A stretch of 64,000 nucleotides of DNA. It comes from an uncultured bacterium. Its GTDB lineage: Bacteria; Bacillota; Clostridia; Lachnospirales; Lachnospiraceae. Made by a program: the position numbers and the translations under genes. The notes beneath the pieces were generated by a model, which saw only the letters and a program-made list of their open reading frames with translations, ran no database searches and was not told where the DNA came from. The DNA lies in assembly GCA_905215625.1 (NCBI GenBank), contig CAJMQQ010000006.1, positions 1 through 64,000 on the forward strand, given 5' to 3'. This document shows positions 53,294 through 62,299 of this stretch, one piece after another. The first letter of the stretch is position 1. Every line of letters begins with the position of its first letter.

Positions 53294-54169
53294 CTATCCC
53301 TTTCTTTTACTGTCTTTTTCAATATCCCTATGCTCTAACTTAACGCCCAGTTCTTCCTTGGCGGAAAGATGGTTGTAAATTTCCCTGGCAATGGTAACCG
53401 AACGGTGTTTCCCGCCGGTGCAGCCGATTGCCACAACTAACTGGTTTTTTCCTTCTGCCACATAATTGGGAATCAAAAATTCCAGCATATCATAGATTTT
53501 TTCCAAAAATACCTCTGCCGTTCCGCCCCGCTTCACATACTCCTGAACCGGAACTTCCTCGCCGGTATGCTGTCGGAGTTCCTCCACATAGTAAGGATTT
53601 GGCAGGAAACGGACGTCAAATACCAGATCCGCGTCTGCTGGTATTCCATACTTAAATCCAAAGGAAAGCACCGTAATAAACAAATTCTGATAGTGCTGGT
53701 CGTGAACAAAAATTTTCTCCAGTTCCCGGCGCAGTTCCTTTGTCAGAAGCTGGCTGGTATCAATAATATAATCGGCCTTTTCCTTTAAAAATCTCATCCG
53801 GCCCCGTTCTTTTATGATTCCTTCGTCAATCCGTCCTGCTCCGGATAATGGATGCTTTCTGCGGGTCTCCTTGTATCGCTTAATTAAAATCTGGTCGCTG
53901 GCATCTAAAAACAGAATCTCATACGGGAGTTTGTCTCTGCTCCATTTATCCAGGGTCTCGCTTAAACGTGGCAGTTCTTCGCCGCTCCGGATGTCAATGC
54001 CAAGCGCTACGTTGCGGATGTCTCCTGAGCTTTCCATAATCAGTTCTGCAAAACGGTCTACCAATGAAATCGGCAGATTATCGACACAGTAAAATCCCAA
54101 ATCTTCTAATATCTTTAATGCAATGGTTTTTCCTGCTCCGGACATTCCAGTCACGATTACCAATTTCAT
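53294..54169 (-). CDS. rapZ: RapZ-family nucleotide-binding protein
   Basis: A 291-residue ATPase. Walker A is VIVTGMSGAGKTIALKILED at the N-terminus; SGEELPRLSETLDKW and FLDASDQILIKRYKETRRKH follow; the C-terminal domain has FGFKYGIPADADLVFDVRFL and IGCTGGKHRSVTIAREIYNH. In E. coli it controls GlmS through a small RNA; in Firmicutes (YvcJ) the role is less clear. It lies between murB (27 bases) and whiA. Confidence 0.95.
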   Translation of the reverse strand: MKLVIVTGMSGAGKTIALKILEDLGFYCVDNLPISLVDRFAELIMESSGDIRNVALGIDIRSGEELPRLSETLDKWSRDKLPYEILFLDASDQILIKRYKETRRKHPLSGAGRIDEGIIKERGRMRFLKEKADYIIDTSQLLTKELRRELEKIFVHDQHYQNLFITVLSFGFKYGIPADADLVFDVRFLPNPYYVEELRQHTGEEVPVQEYVKRGGTAEVFLEKIYDMLEFLIPNYVAEGKNQLVVAIGCTGGKHRSVTIAREIYNHLSAKEELGVKLEHRDIEKDSKRKG

Positions 54170-54196
54170 ATGCTGTCTCCTCCAAATGGTTTATTG

Positions 54197-55120
54197 TTAT
54201 GCGGGATCTGAAAACTCTCCCAGACGTTTTACTTCCATCTCCAGTTCCACTCCGAACTGTTCCTTTACCTTTTTTTGTACTTGTCTGCAAAGTTCGAAGA
54301 CATCTGCTGAAGTGGCGCCGTTCCGGTTAATAACAAACCCGCTGTGCTTTTCTGACACCTGAGCGCCGCCTACTGTCAATCCCTTCAAGCCGGCTTCCTC
54401 AATCAGCCTGCCTGCAAAGTATCCTTCCGGACGTTTAAACGTGCTTCCGGCGCTTGGATATTCCAACGGCTGTTTTTCCTTTCTCCTGGCCGCAAAATCA
54501 TCCATTTTCGCCTTGATTTCAGAAGGCTCTCCCTGTTTTAACGAAATGACTGCTGACAGCACAATGTATCCGTTTTGCTGGATACAGCTCTTCCGGTAGC
54601 CAAGCTCCAGTTCTTCTGCCGCAAGTTCCCTAATCTCTCCGTCTTCCGTCAAGACCCTGACGGACTGTAAAACCTGCTTCATCTCGCCGCCATAGGCGCC
54701 GGCATTCATCACTGCGGCGCCTCCCAAGGTTCCTGGAATTCCAGCGGCAAACTCAAAGCCGGTAAGAGACTGCAAAAGAGCCGTTTTTGCAATTCTGGAC
54801 AGCAGCGCTCCGGAACCGGCGGTAATAATTCCGCCTTTTTCTGTAATCTGTGAAAATCCTCTGGTCATGGAAATCATCACGCCCGGATAGCCGGAATCAC
54901 TGACTAGGAGATTGCTGCCATTTCCCAAAATGTAATAAGGCATCTGCTGTCTTCTACAAAGGCTTACCACAGCGGCAAGCTCTGTCTCGCCGGACGGGGA
55001 AACATAATAGGCCGTCGGCCCTCCGGTCCGGAATGTGGTATGCTTTTTCATGGGTTCCTGAGTCAGAACCTGCTCAGGACCTCCCGCCGCCTGGATTAAG
55101 TCTTTTAAAAATTCTGTCAT
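54197..55120 (-). CDS. murB: UDP-N-acetylenolpyruvoylglucosamine reductase
   Basis: A 307-residue FAD enzyme making UDP-MurNAc. It has HTTFRTGGPTAYYVSPSG near 27, the FAD-binding ILGNGSNLLVSDSGYPGVMI near 70, GTLGGAAVMNAGAYGGEMKQ near 130 (type II-like form), and the catalytic Ser in PSAGSTFKRPEGYFAGRLIE near 220; HSGFVINRNGATSADV near 268. It lies 13 bases after hprK in a cluster that joins envelope synthesis to carbon control. Confidence 0.96.
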   Translation of the reverse strand: MTEFLKDLIQAAGGPEQVLTQEPMKKHTTFRTGGPTAYYVSPSGETELAAVVSLCRRQQMPYYILGNGSNLLVSDSGYPGVMISMTRGFSQITEKGGIITAGSGALLSRIAKTALLQSLTGFEFAAGIPGTLGGAAVMNAGAYGGEMKQVLQSVRVLTEDGEIRELAAEELELGYRKSCIQQNGYIVLSAVISLKQGEPSEIKAKMDDFAARRKEKQPLEYPSAGSTFKRPEGYFAGRLIEEAGLKGLTVGGAQVSEKHSGFVINRNGATSADVFELCRQVQKKVKEQFGVELEMEVKRLGEFSDPA

Positions 55121-55133
55121 TCCCTGCTCCTTT

Positions 55134-56063
55134 TTATATCCCCTGCTTGGTTAAGTTGGCTTGTACCCGGTTGTACAGCTCTTTTGCCGCATTATATCCC
55201 ATCTTCTTCTGTCTGTGGTTGACTGCAGCAGACTCTACGATAATGGCCAGGTTACGGCCCGGACGGATGGGGATGGAATGGCAGACTACCTTGTTGCCTA
55301 AAAATTCGGTATACTGATCCTCTAAGCCTAACCGGTCGTATTCTTTGTCCTTGTTCCAGTCTTCCAGTTTGATTACCATATCAATGGACTGGGTATCTTT
55401 TACGCTTTCTACACCGAACAGGGTTTTTACGTCAATAATTCCAATGCCTCTCAGCTCAATAAAATGACGGGTAATATCCGGCGCGCTGCCGATTAATGTA
55501 TCGTCGCTGACCTTGCGCAGTTCTACTACGTCGTCCGTTACCAGACGGTGGCCTCTTTTAATCAGCTCCAGAGCAGCCTCGCTCTTTCCAATGCCGCTTT
55601 CTCCCATAATCAGGACGCCCTCGCCGAATACGTCCACCAGAACGCCGTGGATGCTGATGCAGGGAGCCAGTTTTACATTGAGCCAGCGGATTACTTCCGC
55701 CATCAAATCTGACGTGGATTTACTGGAAACCAGGCAAGGCACTCCATAATGATTGGCCATTTCCAACATATCTTCATCCGGTCCCATATTCCGGCTGTAA
55801 ATCAGGCAAGGAATCTTGCAGGCAAGAAGCCTGTCATAAATCTCCCTCTTTCTCTCTTTTGGCAGGGTACTCAGATATGCCTGTTCCACAAATCCGATAA
55901 TCTGAACCCGTTCATTGTCAAAATGCTCAAAAAATCCAGTAAGCTGAAGGGCTGGACGATTGACGTCCGGATGGGACACCACGATTTTATCAGTATCAAT
56001 TTCCGGGGTCATGTTCTGCAGATTTAATTTATTGATAATTTCCGTAATGGTTACACCGTACAT
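55134..56063 (-). CDS. hprK: HPr kinase/phosphorylase
   Basis: A 309-residue bifunctional enzyme that phosphorylates and dephosphorylates the regulatory Ser of HPr and Crh. Walker A is MGESGIGKSEAALELIKRGH near 152, preceded by IHGVLVDVFGEGVLI with the family His; the signature HFIELRGIGIIDVKTLFG lies near 200, and the K-loop region with PIRPGRNLAIIVESAAVNHR near 268. Its likely substrate, the Crh-like protein, is encoded four genes downstream. RBS and length normal. Confidence 0.96.
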   Translation of the reverse strand: MYGVTITEIINKLNLQNMTPEIDTDKIVVSHPDVNRPALQLTGFFEHFDNERVQIIGFVEQAYLSTLPKERKREIYDRLLACKIPCLIYSRNMGPDEDMLEMANHYGVPCLVSSKSTSDLMAEVIRWLNVKLAPCISIHGVLVDVFGEGVLIMGESGIGKSEAALELIKRGHRLVTDDVVELRKVSDDTLIGSAPDITRHFIELRGIGIIDVKTLFGVESVKDTQSIDMVIKLEDWNKDKEYDRLGLEDQYTEFLGNKVVCHSIPIRPGRNLAIIVESAAVNHRQKKMGYNAAKELYNRVQANLTKQGI

Positions 56064-56116
56064 AATTCCTTCTCCTTTTCATCCATTTTCCATGATAATA
56101 TAAGTATACAGGCTTT

Positions 56117-57997
56117 CTATGGCGTTTGACAAGCAGGTTTTCGGAAAAATTCATAAACCGCTTCCGCCGCCTGGCGGTTCATTCCAGGCACGTCCAGCAG
56201 TTCTTCTACGGAAGCCTGCTGAATCTTTTCGATTTCTTTAAAATATCGCATCAGGGCTTTCCGCCTGGAAGGTCCGATTCCGCTGATGTCGTCTAAAATG
56301 GATTTTACCTGGGTTTTGCTTCTTAAACTTCTGTGGTACTCGATGGCAAACCGATGGGCCTCGTCCTGAATTCTGGTAATCAGCCGGAATCCTTCGGAAT
56401 GGCGGTCAATGGGGATTTCCTCATTGTCATAGTAAAGTCCCCTGGTTCTATGGCTGTCATCTTTGACCATACCGCAGACCGGAATGGACAATCCCAGGCT
56501 ATCCAACACTTTAAGGGCAATGTTTACCTGCCCCTTTCCGCCGTCCATCATGATCAGATCCGGAAAGCGGGTAAAGCTTCCAAATGACAAATCCATGCCT
56601 TTTTCTTTCAGTTCTTTTGCTTCCTCAATACCATGGGAAAACCGTCTGGTCAGCACTTCTTCCATAGAGGCGTAATCGTTTGGACCCTGAACGGTGCGGA
56701 TACGGAATTTCCGGTAATCGCTTCGCTTCGGCTTTCCGTCTTCGTAGACAATCATGGAGCCAACCGATTCCACGCCGCTGATGTTGGAAATATCAAAGGC
56801 CTCAATCCGGCTGACTCTTGAAAGGCCGATCCAGGATCCTACCTGATTCATAGCGCCGATGGTCCGCAGCTCTTCCCGCTTAATCTGCTCTGAATCCTGA
56901 ACCAGCACCATAGACGCATTCTTAGCTGCCAGTTCCACCAACCGCTCTTTCTCTCCCTTTTGCGGGACGGTAATGTGTACCTTCTGCCCTCTTTTGGCGC
57001 TAAGCCACTGGGTCAGAATTTCCTCGTCCTCTAGTGGAGCCTGGGTCCAGAGTTCTCTGGGAACAAACGGTGTTCCTGCATAAAACTGTTTGACAAAGCT
57101 GGTAAGAATGGCTCCCTTTTCTTCGTCTATGGCTACGGACAGCCGGAAGTGTTCTCTTCCAATCAGCTTGCCTTCCCTGACAAAAAATACCTGAACCACT
57201 GCATCTTCCCCTGCCTTTGCCATGGCGATAATGTCCCGGTCTTCCATGTTGTGGCTGGTAATCTTCTGCTTCTGGGCAATATGCTTTACACTGGCCAGCA
57301 AATCCCGGTACTCAATGGCTTTTTCAAAATCCATGCTGTCGGAAGCTTCCATCATTTTGGTTTCCAGGGATTTTAAAACCGGTTCAAAATTGCCGTTTAA
57401 AAATTCCAGGGCCTGGTTAAAATTGACCCGGTATTCCTCCTTGCTGATATAGCCCTGGCAGGGAGCCTGGCACTGTTTGATGTGGTAATTTAAACAGGGC
57501 CGTTCTTTTCCCTCGTCTCTGGGAAGCACCCTCTGGCAGGTGCGGATCTGATACAGCTTGCACACCAGATCCAGGGTGTCTTTTACGGCTCCAGAACTGG
57601 TATACGGGCCAAAATACCGGCTTTTGTCCCGCTTCATGGTCCGAGCAAACTGAAGTCTCGGATAGTCCTCGTATACGGTTGCCCGAATATATGGGTAACT
57701 CTTATCATCCTTTAGCATGGTGTTATACTTGGGACGGTATTCTTTGATTAAATTGCATTCCAGTACCAAGGCTTCCATCTCTGAATCCGTAATAATGTAC
57801 TCAAATCTGGCAATCCTGGATACCATCTGTTCAATCTTTGCCGTTTTATTGCGGCTGCTCTGAAAATACTGACGCACCCTGTTTTTTAAGCTTACCGCTT
57901 TGCCCACATAGATAATCTCGTCCTTTGCGTCGTGCATCAGATACACTCCGGGCTGGGCCGGAAGCTTTTTCAGTTCTTCTTCAATATCAAAAACCAT
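56117..57997 (-). CDS. uvrC: Excinuclease ABC subunit C
   Basis: A 626-residue nuclease of nucleotide excision repair. The GIY-YIG domain is at residues about 13-95 ([20 protein letters not shown]), a Cys cluster follows ([22 protein letters not shown]), the UVR motif lies near 205-240, the RNase H-like domain has [20 protein letters not shown] near 396 and [17 protein letters not shown] near 478, and two helix-hairpin-helix motifs end the protein. Complete. Confidence 0.96.
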   Translation of the reverse strand: MVFDIEEELKKLPAQPGVYLMHDAKDEIIYVGKAVSLKNRVRQYFQSSRNKTAKIEQMVSRIARFEYIITDSEMEALVLECNLIKEYRPKYNTMLKDDKSYPYIRATVYEDYPRLQFARTMKRDKSRYFGPYTSSGAVKDTLDLVCKLYQIRTCQRVLPRDEGKERPCLNYHIKQCQAPCQGYISKEEYRVNFNQALEFLNGNFEPVLKSLETKMMEASDSMDFEKAIEYRDLLASVKHIAQKQKITSHNMEDRDIIAMAKAGEDAVVQVFFVREGKLIGREHFRLSVAIDEEKGAILTSFVKQFYAGTPFVPRELWTQAPLEDEEILTQWLSAKRGQKVHITVPQKGEKERLVELAAKNASMVLVQDSEQIKREELRTIGAMNQVGSWIGLSRVSRIEAFDISNISGVESVGSMIVYEDGKPKRSDYRKFRIRTVQGPNDYASMEEVLTRRFSHGIEEAKELKEKGMDLSFGSFTRFPDLIMMDGGKGQVNIALKVLDSLGLSIPVCGMVKDDSHRTRGLYYDNEEIPIDRHSEGFRLITRIQDEAHRFAIEYHRSLRSKTQVKSILDDISGIGPSRRKALMRYFKEIEKIQQASVEELLDVPGMNRQAAEAVYEFFRKPACQTP

Positions 57998-58028
57998 GTT
58001 TCCTCCAAGTTCTCGTGGGAAAAAGGAC

Positions 58029-58053
58029 AGCCGGCCTGTTATCTCAGCCGGCT
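58029..58053 (-). terminator. Hairpin at the end of the DUF1653 gene
   Basis: AGCCGGC and GCCGGCT pair on the minus strand, with the DUF1653 stop codon in the loop, and TGTCCTTTTTCCC follows. A modest terminator before uvrC. Confidence 0.45.
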
Positions 58054-58554
58054 TCCATCATACTTTTTTCTTGTTTCCAGCGCTTTTATCAGACAGGACA
58101 ACTGAATGTCCGGATCTCCCTGGGAAGGAATCATATCCAGGACTACATAGATGCTGTCCAGCTCCTTCTGTCCAATTTTCCCCCTCATCCTTTTCAGGCT
58201 CTCTATCTGCTGCCCCAGATCCTCTGCATCCAGAAATTCCACTAACAGCGGATGAGGCATTGCCGCCGTCCCGTCGTCCTCTTCTGCTTCTGCATTTTCT
58301 GCCGTTATCTCTTCTGGGGTTACCTGTTCAAAACGCATCTTCTGAACCACATCCGGATACTTGTTTTTATCCACCGGACTGGTAAACATGGAAAGAGGCC
58401 TTGCATATACCTTAAAATCTCCATAAAGCGCCTGGTAAATCACAAGTTTTTCCCCTGTCTCCGTATGCTTTGCAATGGTCACAATCTGATACAGTTTATC
58501 TTTAAAATGACGGTAAATCTCTCCTGGTTTTGGAATCCGTTCTGTCTCTCCCAT
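58039..58554 (-). CDS. DUF1653-domain protein
   Basis: A 171-residue cytoplasmic protein. Its first 65 residues match DUF1653: [40 protein letters not shown] and [13 protein letters not shown]. The rest is an acidic linker and a helical C-terminus rich in Asp/Glu/Lys ([20 protein letters not shown]). Short DUF1653 proteins are common with no known function; this one carries extra C-terminal sequence. It lies 28 bases after the DUF4015 lipoprotein gene and 41 before uvrC. Confidence 0.85.
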   Translation of the reverse strand: MGETERIPKPGEIYRHFKDKLYQIVTIAKHTETGEKLVIYQALYGDFKVYARPLSMFTSPVDKNKYPDVVQKMRFEQVTPEEITAENAEAEEDDGTAAMPHPLLVEFLDAEDLGQQIESLKRMRGKIGQKELDSIYVVLDMIPSQGDPDIQLSCLIKALETRKKYDGSRLR

Positions 58555-58582
58555 CTGTCTTTCCTTCCTTTCACCTGTCTGA

Positions 58583-59959
58583 TTAATTCGGTTCTGTGCT
58601 GGAAACCTCTGGTGCGGCTGTCTCCGGCCCGGTTTCTAAAGGAGCTGTCTCCGGCTCGGTTTCCGGTGGAAGAGCTGCCCTGGATTCTGCAATGGCCGCT
58701 TCTTCTGCTTCTGCCGCCTCTGGCGTTAACAGTCCGCCATAATGGTAACGGTTGGCAGCGCTCCACAAAATCCATTCATCATAACCAGCATCATAAACCG
58801 CCTGAATCTGAGAGCGGATTTCTGCGTCTCCATAAGGAATATAATTTTTTAAATAAGATGCGGTAAAATCCTGAAGCCAGGGTCTTACTACCGCCTGGGA
58901 TTCTCCCTCGGTCTCAAACTTTTTCAGTTCCTCTTTTGAGCCTGTCAAGGCTCCCAAAATCGTCTCATAGGGCTTGGTATCCGGATAATCTACGCCAAAA
59001 TTGCCATTTCCATAATGGGATGGATAAATCATCGGACAGATGTAGTCCAGACTGGCCGACATTTCTCCATAGCTTTGTCCCACAATCTGGGCGTCTGTAG
59101 CGCTGTTGATAATGGTTCCAAATACGTCCGCCGATACAAACAGTCCCTCTGCCATCAGCTCTTCATAAGCATATTGGATAAATTCAGAAATAATCTGGGT
59201 TTTATCCCTTCCCTGGGTATCATCTTCTTCAAATACCACGTCTCCCATGCCCCGCTCGGTACAGAACCGGACATAATCAAACTGAATCTCGTCAAATCCA
59301 GCTTCTCCGGCCTTTTTTCCAATTTCCACCAGGTAGTCCCACACCTCTTTTTTGTATGGATTGACCCAGGCCTGGCCTTTGTTATCCTTGTAGACGGTTC
59401 CGTCTGCCAGTTTCAGGCACCATTCCGGCTTCTTCTCTGCCAGATAGGGATCCCGAAATGCCGGAATGCGGGCAATCATGTAGACGCCGTGCTCTTTCAG
59501 CTTCTTTGCCAGCCCTTCCATATCCCCGATATAAGTTTTTACTGCGTCGATTTCATTGACTGCAGGACTGTCCATTTCAAAGGTAACATTTCCAAAGTCG
59601 TCTTTTACATCAATGACTACTGCGTTTAATTCCGTCTGATCCAGATAGTCAATAATCTCATCCATCCGTCCTGAAGAACCGGCTGTATTGGCAGTCAGAT
59701 AAATTCCTTTTACCTTTACCGGGGTCCGCTCCGGAGTATTACTGATGGAAATCACCGTTTCCTGCGTCTCACTACTGTCCTGGACAGATTGGGACTCTAT
59801 CTCTGCCGTCTCCTCAAGACCAGGTTCTTTGCCTTCTTCTGATTCTGGTTGTCCGTCCGCTGTTTCCGCCAAATCCATGATAGGCTCATACCGTCTGCAT
59901 CCTGTCAATCCCGAAAAACAGATCAGCAGGCAAAGCAGAAATCCGATTGCTCGTTTCAT
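58583..59959 (-). CDS. Lipoprotein with DUF4015 putative glycoside hydrolase domain
   Basis: A 458-residue exported protein. The signal peptide ends in lipobox LTGC, Cys near residue 20. After an acidic linker (about 25-80) a TIM-barrel-like DUF4015 domain covers about 85-410: VKGIYLTANTAGSSGRMDEI, LNAVVIDVKDDFGNVTFEMD, YMIARIPAFRDPYLAEKKPE, FDEIQFDYVRFCTERG and YICPMIYPSHYG. The acidic residues in IDVKDD and DEIQFDYVRF are the expected active-site area. The C-terminus is Glu/Pro/Thr-rich. It likely acts on a wall or surface glycan, but no substrate is known. Confidence 0.88.
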   Translation of the reverse strand: MKRAIGFLLCLLICFSGLTGCRRYEPIMDLAETADGQPESEEGKEPGLEETAEIESQSVQDSSETQETVISISNTPERTPVKVKGIYLTANTAGSSGRMDEIIDYLDQTELNAVVIDVKDDFGNVTFEMDSPAVNEIDAVKTYIGDMEGLAKKLKEHGVYMIARIPAFRDPYLAEKKPEWCLKLADGTVYKDNKGQAWVNPYKKEVWDYLVEIGKKAGEAGFDEIQFDYVRFCTERGMGDVVFEEDDTQGRDKTQIISEFIQYAYEELMAEGLFVSADVFGTIINSATDAQIVGQSYGEMSASLDYICPMIYPSHYGNGNFGVDYPDTKPYETILGALTGSKEELKKFETEGESQAVVRPWLQDFTASYLKNYIPYGDAEIRSQIQAVYDAGYDEWILWSAANRYHYGGLLTPEAAEAEEAAIAESRAALPPETEPETAPLETGPETAAPEVSSTEPN

Positions 59960-60021
59960 AAAATATCCTCTTTTTCTTTCTAAAATGGAAATTAACAGCC
60001 GTCCCTTCTATCGTACTGGTT

Positions 60022-60050
60022 ATTTTATCACATTTCATGGGATTCGCCAA
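60022..60050 (-). promoter_or_regulatory. Promoter of the DUF4015-uvrC cluster
   Basis: TTGGCG (60050-60045), 17-base spacer, TAAAAT (60027-60022), about 62 bases before the DUF4015 gene. Confidence 0.6.
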
Positions 60051-60135
60051 GCTTTTTGGCAGATTCCCAGCCGCGCTTCCCCCACATCAGGCAAATTTTT
60101 TCAAAAATAGTTCTGGTTTCTTTTGGGGATTGTGG

Positions 60136-60141
60136 TATAAT
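60136..60141 (+). promoter_or_regulatory. Extended -10 promoter of the DUF1846 gene
   Basis: TGGTATAAT, an extended -10 element with perfect hexamer, 52 bases before the ATG at 60194. No good -35. Confidence 0.6.
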
Positions 60142-60193
60142 AGGAAAACGTAATCAATTATTTTACCTCAATGAATAGGAGATTTCGTGTCGT

Positions 60194-61672
60194 ATGAAAA
60201 TCGGATTTGACAACAACAAATACCTTACCTTACAGTCTCAGCATATCCGACAGCGGATCGATCAGTTTGGAGACAAGCTTTATCTGGAATTTGGAGGCAA
60301 GTTGTTTGACGACTACCACGCTTCCCGTGTTCTTCCCGGATTTGAACCAGACAGCAAGCTGCGGATGCTGCTTCAGTTAGCGGATCAGGCGGAAATTTTA
60401 ATCGCCATCAGCGCTTCTGATATTGAAAAGAATAAAGTCCGTGGCGATTTAGGCATCACCTATGATGTGGATGTTCTCCGATTAATTCAGGAATATACGG
60501 ATAAAGGTCTTTATGTTGGCAGTGTTGTGATTACTCAGTATTCCGGACAGTCCAGCGCTGACCAGTTTAAGACTAAATTAGAGCATATGGGTATCAAGGT
60601 ATACCGCCATTACATTATTGAAGGGTATCCGAGCAACGTTCCATTAATCGTCAGCGATGAAGGCTACGGAAAAAATGACTATATCGAGACCACCAAACCA
60701 TTAGTAATCATTACAGCCCCAGGCCCTGGAAGCGGCAAAATGGCTACCTGTCTGTCCCAGCTGTATCATGAAAATAAGCGGGGCATCAAAGCAGGTTATG
60801 CCAAATTTGAAACCTTCCCAATCTGGAATCTGCCTCTGAAGCATCCGGTCAATTTAGCTTATGAAGCGGCAACGGCTGATTTAAACGACGTCAACATGAT
60901 TGACCCCTTCCATCTGGAAGCATACGGCAAGACCGCAGTCAACTACAACCGGGATGTAGAAATCTTCCCAGTGCTGAACGCTATTTTTGAAGGAATTTAC
61001 GGAGAAAGTCCCTACAAATCTCCTACCGATATGGGCGTCAATATGGCCGGCAACTGCATCATTGATGATGATGTCTGCTGCGAAGCTTCCCGCCAGGAAA
61101 TCATCCGCCGGTATTACGAGGCCCTGACCCGTCTGGTTCACGAAGATTCTACCCAGGAAGAAGTTTACAAAATAGAACTTCTGATGAAACAGGCTAAGAC
61201 CAGCCCGGAAATGCGTTCCGTTGTAACTCCATGTAAGGAACTGGCCCAGGAGCTGAAAGCCCCTGCCGCTGCCATGGAGCTGGAGGACGGCACCATTGTA
61301 ACGGGAAAAACCAGTAATTTATTAGGCGCTTCTGCCGCCCTGCTGTTAAATGCAGTCAAGAAGCTGGGAAATATCCCCCACGACACCCATTTAATCGCTC
61401 CTTCTGCCATTGAACCGATTCAGACCTTAAAGACCACCTACTTAGGCAGCAAAAACCCAAGGCTTCATACTGACGAAGTATTAATTGCCTTATCCATGTG
61501 CGCAGCTACTGACCGCAATGCACAGATTGCGCTGGAGCAGCTTCCAAAACTCCGGGGGTGTCAGGTTCACACTTCCGTTATGCTGTCTTCCGTAGACATC
61601 AATATGTTTAAAAAATTAGGAGTTCAGCTGACCTCCGAACCCATTTACGAGCATAAAAAATTGTATCATTAA
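60194..61672 (+). CDS. DUF1846-family protein
   Basis: A 492-residue conserved protein of Firmicutes. It opens KIGFDNNKYLTLQSQHIRQR and contains LVIITAPGPGSGKMATCLSQ near residue 175, a P-loop-like glycine motif, then VNMAGNCIIDDDVCCEASRQ near 280 and GNIPHDTHLIAPSAIEPIQT near 396, all hallmarks of the family. Structures are known but the reaction is not firmly established. The ATG lies 12 bases after AGGAG, a long spacing; a GTG in between opens only a seven-residue frame. It is transcribed alone and ends in a strong terminator. Confidence 0.93.
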   Translation: MKIGFDNNKYLTLQSQHIRQRIDQFGDKLYLEFGGKLFDDYHASRVLPGFEPDSKLRMLLQLADQAEILIAISASDIEKNKVRGDLGITYDVDVLRLIQEYTDKGLYVGSVVITQYSGQSSADQFKTKLEHMGIKVYRHYIIEGYPSNVPLIVSDEGYGKNDYIETTKPLVIITAPGPGSGKMATCLSQLYHENKRGIKAGYAKFETFPIWNLPLKHPVNLAYEAATADLNDVNMIDPFHLEAYGKTAVNYNRDVEIFPVLNAIFEGIYGESPYKSPTDMGVNMAGNCIIDDDVCCEASRQEIIRRYYEALTRLVHEDSTQEEVYKIELLMKQAKTSPEMRSVVTPCKELAQELKAPAAAMELEDGTIVTGKTSNLLGASAALLLNAVKKLGNIPHDTHLIAPSAIEPIQTLKTTYLGSKNPRLHTDEVLIALSMCAATDRNAQIALEQLPKLRGCQVHTSVMLSSVDINMFKKLGVQLTSEPIYEHKKLYH

Positions 61673-61674
61673 CG

Positions 61675-61718
61675 CCAAAAGACGGTGCATCCCTTTTTAG
61701 GACTGCACCGTCTTTTGG
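61675..61718. terminator. Bidirectional terminator between the DUF1846 and nitroreductase genes
   Basis: CCAAAAGACGGTGCA and TGCACCGTCTTTTGG form a perfect 15-base stem with a 14-base loop, with T runs on both strands. It serves both convergent genes. Confidence 0.9.
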
Positions 61719-61729
61719 TTTCCCGGCCA

Positions 61730-62299
61730 TTATATGATTATATCTTCTAAATTTCTCTTCGGCACATAATGCACCTGGTTTTCATCTCTGTAATAGGTTG
61801 TACTGCCGTCTTCCCCTACCGGAACTACCACAACCTGTTCTTTTGGTTTTCCAAGAGCCAGTACCAGGCTGATAGAATAACGCTCCTTATCCAATCCCAG
61901 CACCTCTGCCAGTCCGGAACGGTTAACGCTTCCAATCATGCAGCCGCCTAATCCCTTTTCTGCAGCGCCTAACATAATGGTCTGGGCAGCGATTCCTTCG
62001 TCCCACATCTTATTTTTTGCAATGCTCTGATCGCACAAAATCACAATATAAGCCGCAGGGCGCTCTCCCTCTTCTGGGCCGTCCCACTCTTTTAAAGCGC
62101 CTGCCCAGGCAAGGGTTGGATAGATCCTGGAGCAGGTTTCCTCATCTGCAGCCAGACGGTATTTTAACGCCTGGCTGTTGGCAGTAGAACCGGCCATTCT
62201 GGCCAAATCCACTAATTCCTTCAACGTCTCTTCGCTGATTCGTTCATTCTGGTAAAATCTGCGGTAAGAGCGGTTTCTTGCTACTAATTCTTTCAGCAT
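61730..62299 (-). CDS. Nitroreductase-family flavoprotein
   Basis: A 189-residue FMN-dependent oxidoreductase. It has ARNRSYRRFYQNERISEETL at the start, LVDLARMAGSTANSQALKYR near 32, then NKMWDEGIAAQTIMLGAAEK and GLGGCMIGSVNRS near 118, typical of small nitroreductases that use NAD(P)H to reduce quinones, nitro groups or flavins. Its natural substrate is unknown. Its ATG overlaps the ftsH stop by seven bases, so it is coupled to the protease gene. Confidence 0.9.
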   Translation of the reverse strand: MLKELVARNRSYRRFYQNERISEETLKELVDLARMAGSTANSQALKYRLAADEETCSRIYPTLAWAGALKEWDGPEEGERPAAYIVILCDQSIAKNKMWDEGIAAQTIMLGAAEKGLGGCMIGSVNRSGLAEVLGLDKERYSISLVLALGKPKEQVVVVPVGEDGSTTYYRDENQVHYVPKRNLEDIII

